This document shows positions 56,594 to 64,000 of a stretch of 64,000 bases of DNA, one piece after another. The DNA lies in the NCBI GenBank assembly GCA_030549495.1, contig JAUIRK010000898.1, positions 310,001 to 374,000 of the forward strand. The letters run 5' to 3'. The DNA comes from Nectonema munidae (taxonomy: Eukaryota; Nematomorpha; Nectonematoida; Nectonematidae). Position numbers and translations under genes: made by a program. The notes under the pieces were generated by a model that saw only the letters and a program-made list of their open reading frames with translations, did not search any database and was not told the DNA's origin. Numbering within the stretch: position 1 is the stretch's first letter; every line of letters starts with the position of its first letter.

Positions 56594-57430
56594 AAATATT
56601 TACACTTTGGTAGAGAAATGTCGAGAAGCAAAACAGAAAGCGGCTTGTTTTCAAGTACTTTTAAATTTTCTTCCTTTTGTCAAACTTTTAAAACATTAAG
56701 GCTGATGGAGTCCTTGATCTTTCAAACCCAGATAATCTAATGAAATCAGGACATTACTTTTAACACCGACACTCTTCTAATATTTATATTCAATTAAACA
56801 AGTGAAAAATTATAGAAAAATGTTACTGAGTCATTTGGAACGTTTTTATTAGTTTCGCTCACTGAGAAAAAAAATTAGTTAAACTAACTAATTTGAATAG
56901 TTTAACTAACGATAGATAAATTTACTAATCATCTTCGTTAACTTGACAAATACATTAGTCAATTCAACGACAGTTGAATAACTAACCATCTTAGCAATTT
57001 TGACTAAAAAATTAGTTGAATTATACGTGTTAGTTAGATTGTGAGACCAATCAACTATCGCTTGCCTCTTTGATCTATAGATCTGAGAGTGCATTTAACC
57101 ATTTTTCTGTAGGCAAGGAAAAGAATTTTTCAAAATGTTTTAAGGAACATTTGTGAAAAAGGTAACTGAAAAATTATGTAAATCGTCATTTTTCAGCTCT
57201 CAAGCAACAATAAAAGCAACTCTTAAGCAACGCTGGGCAGCGTGATGTTGCGCGTAAACCAGCGTCGATGGCTAATGTATGAACACGCATCGAACCTACC
57301 TTATCTTAGAAAATTGTAATAAAAATATTGGAAATACGTATCATATCATTGATATATCATAGTTGGGCTATAATTAAAAAAAATGGAAACAAAGATAACT
57401 TTGAAAAACTTTATTATAAAAAACTAATCG
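56594..57430. other. unassigned sequence with TTAGTTAA-rich tract
   Basis: Bases 56870-57060 are full of TTAGTTAAACTAACTAA-like words on both strands and can fold on themselves. No gene is seen. Confidence 0.35.
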
Positions 57431-57814
57431 CTAAATGGAAAAATTTTTATTGTTTTCTTTGAAAATTAATTTTTGAGAGTATCGGAAGGACTTTATCAAA
57501 CTTGGATTTTTCTGATCAATTTTGAGTACAGAGTATTGGATAAAACTGAACGTCTTTGTTAGTTTTTCTGGGTATTTCAAATTAAATATGTAAATAGAAG
57601 AGATCAATCCAACAAAAGCATCCAGAAAATTAGCCGTAGAGCAAAACATTAATTTTTCCAAAAATAAATAAAACGAATTTTTTTCATAAGACAAAAGACT
57701 TTGCTTTAGTAAAATTCCAATATTTTTCTCACGTATATCTTCATCTTTGAAAATTATGCTCTCAATATTTTCTCCACAGATTCTAGATAACATGAATATT
57801 GTCGGTTGTAGGAC
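57431..57814 (-). CDS. unidentified open frame next to the Mutator-like element
   Basis: The frame reads FMLSRICGENIESIIFKDED, later FLDAFVGLISSIYIFNLKYP and EKLTKTFSFIQYSVLKIDQK. The last part has the look of a repeated-family protein of metazoan transposon origin, but I cannot name it. Its apparent start codon lies inside the inverted end of the neighbouring element, so the true 5' part is cut off. Confidence 0.35.
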   Translation of the reverse strand, partial: VLQPTIFMLSRICGENIESIIFKDEDIREKNIGILLKQSLLSYEKNSFYLFLEKLMFCSTANFLDAFVGLISSIYIFNLKYPEKLTKTFSFIQYSVLKIDQKNPSLIKSFRYSQKLIFKENNKNFSI

Positions 57815-60800
57815 ATTCCTCGCCAAGAGACATTTCTCGCCATCCACATTAGGAGATGGATGAGATATAGTGATGAATTATACATTTTTCTTTCTTTTGA
57901 TCGTGCCGCTTTCACACTACCACTCAATTTCTTGCCACATGATGATAGTATTATTTTTCTCATCACTTCTCACTCGTTTCTTTCGCAACTAATATTTTCC
58001 TTATCACTTCTCTCTCGTGTCTCTCGCAACTATTATTTTTCTCATCATTTCTTCTATATCTAGCGGCATCACAAATCATTCAGCAAACACAAATGCACAA
58101 ACACACTTTTATAAACATTTATAATTCACAATTTTAACTTGATTCTACGCAAATCATATTATTTTTAGATATACTCATAAATATTAGATATATTTTAAGA
58201 TATACTATTAAATTTATAGATTTAGTTGTAAAATATTTTTTAAATATACCTGAAAATGTTTCATGAAGGATTTAAGTATTACAAAAGAATGGAAATAGTG
58301 ATCAGATTGCTATTACTGCAGTAAAAGTTCTAGTTGTCCTGGTGAGAGAATATTTTTTTAAGTTTGTCTGATCTTAGTAGCTTTTGCAACTATAATCATA
58401 CAATACACAAATTTTAGTTTTATAACTTTATCTGGTCTACCTTTTTCGCTATCAAATTTAGCAAATATTGGCACGTGCTCGTTCATCTTGCTAATTATTT
58501 TAAAAAAAGCACAAAATGATAATAATTCATGGCTATATAAACTGCACAGAATTTTTATTTCTACAATCCATAACCGTTGTGGGAAAAAATCTTGCCCAAG
58601 TATTCTCAAAATTTTGAAATCATAAAAAATATTATTTTTATCTATACTCAACAAATGTTTATTTAATAATAGAACTAAGTATAAATGCGATGTTTTTTCA
58701 GTTTTAGTTGCATTTAGTTTTTTTAATTTTCTTTCAAATAAAATAAAGCAAAAATAATATGAATTTGAATATTTCGTATATTTTTAATCAGTTTTTCATT
58801 GATTTATAATTGTTAAATGATATTGTTTAAAAAAAATTTATTTTGTGCTTTTCGTATTATACAAAATTTTATTAAAGTTAAAATTACAAAGTAATTATTT
58901 TTAGTTTTTCCTATGATTTTATATTTTTATAATTTTTGAACATTTTTTTAGGTAAAGTTATAGTTAGAAATGATGAATTCAATAACACTTTTCCTTTTTT
59001 GATCATAATCATGAGAAGATTAATGAGCGAGTTGAAAAGTTTGACCAAAATATAAAACATGAAGCTAAATATTCATATAAAACAACTATTTAAATTTATC
59101 AGTATTTTTTTAACTTTTCAAAAATTTATTAAAACTTGTCAAATTTACTTTATTCGAAAGGAAAATATAACAAATCTTACCCAAGAAGATGGAAAAAATT
59201 ATACATTCAAAAAAGCATCTTGAGAAAAATAAGATATAATAAAATAGGAACAAAGCCTACAACGGATTTAAATTTTGATATACCTGAAAATATACATCAG
59301 CAAATCGCCTTAATTTTTTGCAACTGGATGCTTTTACAGAGCAAAACAAAAGATTAATCATTTTTCATGAAAAGATATTGGAACATTTAGTTCAAACCGC
59401 TCATGTTTCTGAAATATATATAGATGAAACTTTTAAAAAAGCGCCACTTTTATTCTACCAAATAATATCCATACACGCATTTCTTAACGATACACAAGTT
59501 GTTTTATTCTACCTTAATTAAAAATCCAAAGCCTTACCACCATATTAAGAATAGATTATGTTCAAAACTTATGGTTATGAGTAACAATGTTATGCGGACA
59601 AACAAAGAAATGATCTGATCACCATGAGTAAAATCATACAAATGCAAACAAAAAGATTTATCGTATTTAGTTGGTGATGCATTTTGTATCTTTTTGTGTT
59701 TACTTATACTCTTTGAATTAATTTCAAGTTGATCATATTAAAGAATGAAACTAGTGAATGTTGAAAAAATTAGAATATAATATAAAAGTAAATTTTGCTC
59801 TATAACGTTCAGTAAAAAATATGCAATAAGCAACACTATAAGAAATTTTTTTATTCTCGAGAATTACAAAAATTTGTCATAAACAGTATCGTAATCATTT
59901 AAATATCCCAATTTTATTGTACCTGAATTTTAGCTGCATACTAATAAAATGAATTGTACCATTCATTGAGTTATAATTAAACTAATAGCGCTACCTATAT
60001 TATTAGTTCTATTATTAAATAAACATTTGTTGAGTATAGATAAAAATGATATTTTGAAAATATTTTTTATGATTTCAAAATTTTGAGAATACTTGGCAAG
60101 ATTTTTTCCATAACGGTTATGGATTGTAGAAATAAAAATTTTGTGCAGTTTATATAGCCATGAATTATTATCATTTTGTGCTTTTTTAAATAATTAGCAA
60201 GATGAACGAGCACGTGCCAATATTTGCTAAATTTGATAGCGAAAAAGGTAGACCAGATAAAGTTATAAAACTAAAATTTGTGTATTGTATGATTATAGTT
60301 GCAAAAGCTACTAAGATCAGACAAACTTAAAAAAATATTCTCTCACCAGGACAACTAGAACTTTTACTGCAGTAATAGCGATATTATCACTATCTTCCCT
60401 TCTTTTGTAAAACTTAAATCCTTCATGAAACATTTTCAGGTATATTTAAAAAATATTTTACAACTAAATCTATAAATTTAATAGTATATCTTAAAATATA
60501 TCTAATATTTAAAAAATAATATGATTTGCGTAGAATCAAATTAAAAATGTGAATTATAAATGTTTATAAAAGTGAGTTTGTGCATTGTGTTTGCTGAATG
60601 GTTTGTGATGCCGCTAGATATAGAAGAAGTGATGAGAAAAATATTAGTTGCGAAAGAAACGAGTGAGAAGTGATGAGAAAAATAATACTATCATCATGTG
60701 GCAAGAAATTGAGTGGTAGTGTGAAAGCGGCACGATCAAAAGAAAGAGAAATGTATAATTCATCACTATATCTCATCCATCTCCTAATGTGGATGGCGAG

Positions 60801-60821
60801 AAATGTCTCTTGGCGAGGAAT
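57815..60821 (+). mobile_element. Mutator-like (MULE) element, 3.0 kb, inverted ends of about 0.85 kb
   Basis: Bases 57815-58678 and 60002-60821 are inverted copies, for example ATTCCTCGCCAAGAGACATT and TGGCGAGAAATGTCTCTTGG at the tips and AACAAATGTTTATTTAATAA at the inner edges. The left arm has an extra segment of about 45 bp, an internal duplication of CTCATCACTTCTCACTCGT-like sequence. Between the arms lies a broken MULE transposase. No matching target duplication was visible (GTTGTAGGAC left, AGCCGCTTGC right). Long inverted ends are typical of Mutator. Confidence 0.85.
59136..59560 (+). pseudogene. broken MULE transposase domain
   Basis: Two overlapping frames give KIGTKPTTDLNFDIPENIHQ (59136-59357) and HVSEIYIDETFKKAPLLFYQ, IISIHAFLNDTQVVLFYLN (59318-59521). 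The latter is the MULE DxTF..P..FyQlxxIH start, with the first catalytic Asp in YIDETF. Later catalytic parts are not legible, so most of the domain is lost by deletion and frameshift. Confidence 0.7.
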
Positions 60822-60895
60822 AGCCGCTTGCCATATTGTCTTCATAATTTTTATATCTAAAAAAAATCATTAAATAATTATCAAATAAAATAACG

Positions 60896-61599
60896 TCATA
60901 ACAAACCTCTATCATGGCTATCAATATTCAAGAAATCGCCTGTATTCAAGTCAAAACGATGCGCGTTAGACAGAATATTAGACTTCATCAACCTTTTAAA
61001 AGGCTCATAATATTCTTCCAATTCTGCTAGGATCATTTTCTTGATATTCTTAGATCCATTTTCAATTTCCAACCTATCGAATTCTTTCATAATCTAAAAC
61101 AAAGAAAAGTAAAGACAAAGGAAGATGGAAGTAAAGGAGATCATCAATCTCCAACGGAACCCAAAAGAATGTAGAAAAAATTTTTACTAAAAAAATAGGA
61201 AAAATTTTTTACTTCATCATATTCTTTTAAAAACGGATAGTCATCTAACAACTTTTAAATAGATATAAAATTGTTAACGACTTCTTGTCTTCTGTGTGCA
61301 AAGGTTATTTTAATTCGTATTTCAATTTGCAGACAATCACGATTTGTTTTAGCAAACACACTCTTGAGCCATATTTTATGAGTCTCTGTCGACACTTCTT
61401 TGTGGGGGATTATTTCATTGGGTAAATAATTTTTCATGCCAAACGCTGATTTCCCAGAAAAAGGAATAACACAGCTTTTTTTCCTTTTTTGCAACTGCAC
61501 TTCTTTAAGAAAAATGTTAAAAAAAATTTTTTCATTTATTTGAAGTCGGTAAAAAGCTAAAAGACGAATGGTTATATAAGAAAACAAATATAATTCCAA
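60896..61599 (-). pseudogene. unidentified transposon-like open frames
   Basis: The minus strand reads LEEYYEPFKRLMKSNILSNA with HRFDLNTGDFLNIDSHDRG (60896-61090), and IPHKEVSTETHKIWLKSVFA with QIEIRIKITFAHRRQEVVNN (61255-61599). They lie between the MULE and the hAT fragment, in the hAT orientation. I cannot assign them to a family. Confidence 0.35.
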
Positions 61600-61689
61600 A
61601 TTTTAACAAATATATTTTTTATAACAGAAAAATAATATTAATTCCATTGTAATCTATTGTTTAAATAAGTTTAATCCTGTTTTTTTCAA

Positions 61690-62227
61690 TTTTAAATATT
61701 ATTCATTCGTTTTGAAATTAAAATCTGAAGAAGCTCTCCATTGAATCAGGGTTTTTTTTAACAAAATCGATATTTTCAAGATAATTTATTAAATCTGAAT
61801 TTACTGTTTGAAGAGCTTTGGAAAGATGATGAGTCAAACTCATAACTTTTTTAACACAAGACAAGGAAACAATAAAAACAGGATCCATCAAACATCTTAA
61901 ATAAAGAATTAGCCTTATCAGCTGTTTTTCTGTCCGTTGATTCCATGAGTTTTTTCTAATGTAGCAACAATTTGAGCGTAATTCGTTTGAAAAATCATAA
62001 TCGAATCATGCCTTGCAACAAATCTTGTTTGGCAAAATGCTTTAAGCTGTAAATTTTCACTTCCTGCCTCCTTCAAAAACATTTTCATAGCACTTTTACG
62101 CTTCACGGAATCATTTATGAATGGAATAACACTTTCAACAACAGAAAACATATTTCTTATTTCATAAAAAGAGGAAGAAAAAGGAGAAGGGGTATGCATC
62201 CCCCCACCCTCTCTAGATCCATCCCTG
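61690..62227 (-). mobile_element. hAT transposase fragment (ZMYM1/DUF4371-like) with one terminus
   Basis: The minus strand reads LQLKAFCQTRFVARHDSIMI, then NYAQIVATLEKTHG, then after a stop LIRLILYLRCLMDPVFIVSL with LTHHLSKALQTVNSDLINYL. This is the LxxLxxTRWxxRxxAv / LSxxLQxxxxDL region of ZMYM1-like hAT transposases. CAGGGATGGATCTAGA at the 62227 end is a plausible inverted terminus. The N-terminal finger and the C-terminal dimerisation region are not contiguous, so it is a fragment. Confidence 0.75.
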
Positions 62228-62261
62228 GTTCTCGGTATTGAATCTAAGGGACCTTAGATCA

Positions 62262-62368
62262 TTTCACCGCTTATGTCGAAATATGATCATAGGAGACTTG
62301 ATGCTGGATCGAACCCTAAACCATGTGGTTTCGAAGCCAAGTATCTAACCAATCTTACCCACGCCCCT
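62262..62368 (-). repeat. SINE family 2, diverged copy
   Basis: Read in reverse, GGGCGTGGGTAAGATTGGTT, AGATACTTGG, GGTTCGATCC and CAGCATCAAG match the copies at 17802, 45801 and 55196. The last part is more diverged. Confidence 0.65.
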
Positions 62369-62820
62369 TTAGTACACATCAGTAATATTAATTGATTGCT
62401 TTGCATTCTATTCCAATACTATAATGTTCTAATATTTAAAATGTGCATACAATCAAAATTTTGCTTTGAACTGGGAATTTTCAAAAAAAGAAAAGTTAAA
62501 ATAAAGTTATATAAAAGAATCGAAAGTTATGAAACAAATGAAAATGTGAAAAAGTTCTTAAAAAATCATTTATTTTCGAAAACTAACTTTTATACTTTGT
62601 TCCAATTCACTAAACACAATTTTATATAAAAAAATAGAAAATTTCGCATAGTATCCTTAAATTTATCTGAAATTTTCTCACTAATATTCTCTAAAATAAT
62701 TTCAGTAAGAGAAAACAAGAGATTGCTTAAAATTTCATTCTAAATTTGAATAAATTAATCAAAAAATCAAAGAATGTTCCATAGTTTCAATGAAAATAAC
62801 GTCAAGATTCTATTACATTA
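62369..62820. other. unassigned AT-rich sequence
   Basis: The 77-codon plus frame at 62396-62629 is Lys/Phe-rich, matches no family and is not called. Confidence 0.3.
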
Positions 62821-64000
62821 GTTCCCACTTAATACATGACCACTGGTAAGATGACCAACCTCCCGTGAATTATCTGATCCGTGTATTGTCACGATTAAGA
62901 TTATAAGTATACAAGTATCTATAAACAGATTTAACGAAGTTTAGGGCGTAATTCCAATCAGACAAATATTAGACTATTCTGATAGAGACGTACTTGACTT
63001 AAGAAATCATAGTACAGTTTCGAGTGTTTTTTATAATCAATAAACACAAACACATATGACAGAAATATTTGTTTATTTATTTAACATGATAATTCAAATA
63101 ATTGTTCATATACAACAAATATCACAAAAATCTGCTAAAGTCATATAAACATCAGTCATATGTATAGAAATACAGAAATACGGATTGTGATCAGAATGCG
63201 AAACACTGCTGTTTCTTGAAGAAGTCGTCAATTGTCTTCTGCCTTGTGGCCTGATTCTCTATCTTCTTAGCCTTACGTAGTCTGCATTTGTAGAACTTCG
63301 AAAGACATGCTTTGCTGCTCAAAGAGTTTCGGCAGTTGGTCTCTACCAAAGACAGCATCTTTTGCACAGACCTTCTTAAACTGTATGTCCATCTTGTCAT
63401 CAACCTGATCAGAAGTGAGTGGCAGCTCATCAGTCTGTTGTGATTTAGATGCAGGTGATTCTGTATTGGCCAATGCTGTCACAGCATTGATAAGGATTTG
63501 CTGATCTGTGAGAATCTGTGCTATTGAGATGTCTTCATCCTCCTCCCACGCTTTTATTCACTCAAGGAAGGTAGGCTGCCCTTGTTATTCTTCGGAAATG
63601 TTGAACAAGTTCTGTTTCATTAGATCCTCCCTAGCCTCCACTTCTGCCTGAGAGAATCCCCAGAAGTCTTCATCTTCACCATTGTCATCTTCATCCTTGG
63701 GATATGGAAGACCCTTGGACCAGCAATTAATAATACACTTTTGTGTGATGTCACTCCATGCCCTGGCTGTAGTATAAATCGCATCCTTGATAACATTTTC
63801 AAGAAATCTACAACATCAGTATTCTCATCGACAATGGCTTGAACAATATGTTTCTTGTAGTTACCCTTCATTGCGTTGATGATGCCTTAATCATGTGGTT
63901 GACAGAGAGATGTAATATTCTTTGGAAGATAGTATACTGTGATCTTTCCATCCTGAGATCGAAGACACTCTGCTGGGGGGGGGGGGGGGTGAGTAGGACA
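62821..64000 (-). mobile_element. Tigger/pogo element, 3' part, running off the window
   Basis: The end at 62821 (GTTCCCACTTAATACATGAC, then CCACTGGTAAGATGACCAAC) follows TA and has the repeated TTAATACxxGACC style of pogo ends. The minus strand codes the C-terminal half of a DDE_1 transposase: GKITVYYLPKNITSLCQPHD, then after a stop GIINAMKGNYKKHIVQAIVD, an acidic region, and TRQKTIDDFFKKQQCFAF before the stop at 63191. A Gln codon after QPHD reads as a stop and there are two or more frame changes, so this copy is probably dead. The 5' half lies beyond the window. Confidence 0.85.

Noticed and set aside
60564-60873. Two opposing small genes
   Set aside because: They are readings of the inverted arm of the Mutator-like element and recur in mirror image at 57754-58063.
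1-64000. Retrovirus, LTR element, Polinton, CRISPR array, bacterial operon or toxin system
   Set aside because: No long direct terminal repeats, gag/pol/integrase wording, capsid wording, regular short spacers or bacterial gene layout were seen. Long introns, SINEs and a ZP gene show animal DNA.

Overview
The window is AT-rich eukaryotic DNA with long introns, microsatellites, two tRNA-derived SINE families and a dense load of decayed DNA transposons (piggyBac, hAT, Mutator-like, pogo/Tigger) plus LINE scraps. It holds one clear host gene, which encodes a zona pellucida (ZP) domain protein of the kind animals, especially arthropods, use in cuticle and apical extracellular matrix. A compact-exon, AT-rich arthropod such as a copepod crustacean fits best, but this is inference from style and the species is not proven.

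Layout. 1-25 kb is intergenic or unassigned. It holds a possible small terminal exon at 425-492, two arrays of a degenerate satellite of about 148 bp (2.27-3.34 kb and 23.5-24.5 kb), three broken piggyBac transposase genes (10.7-12.8, 16.7-17.6, 20.8-22.3 kb), a broken LINE reverse transcriptase on the minus strand (13.1-13.9 kb) and several small hAT-type elements with 8-bp target duplications. 25-29.4 kb holds a SINE, a short hAT element and candidate 5' exon or promoter sequence for the host gene.

29.46-51.78 kb is the ZP gene on the plus strand. I could assemble eight coding exons, all joined by GT/AG introns with consistent phase, into a 468-residue reading frame. It has a charged coiled-coil N-terminal part, a Thr/Ser/Pro-rich linker, ZP-N (Cys 170, 202, 221, 256), ZP-C (Cys 340, 359, 401, 406, 410, 415) and a KRKKR furin-type site. 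The introns (72 bp to about 6 kb) are filled with transposons. These include a 2.19-kb element with a perfect 8-bp target duplication (41613-43803) from a transposase lineage I recognise only loosely, and a hAT element nested inside a SINE (45801-46650).

51.8-64 kb downstream is a transposon-rich stretch: a LINE C-terminal scrap, hAT and SINE copies, a 3.0-kb Mutator-like element with inverted ends of about 0.85 kb (57815-60821), a hAT transposase fragment (to 62227) and the 3' half of a Tigger/pogo transposase running off the window end. I recognised no retrovirus, LTR element, Polinton, toxin gene, CRISPR array, rRNA or intact tRNA gene.
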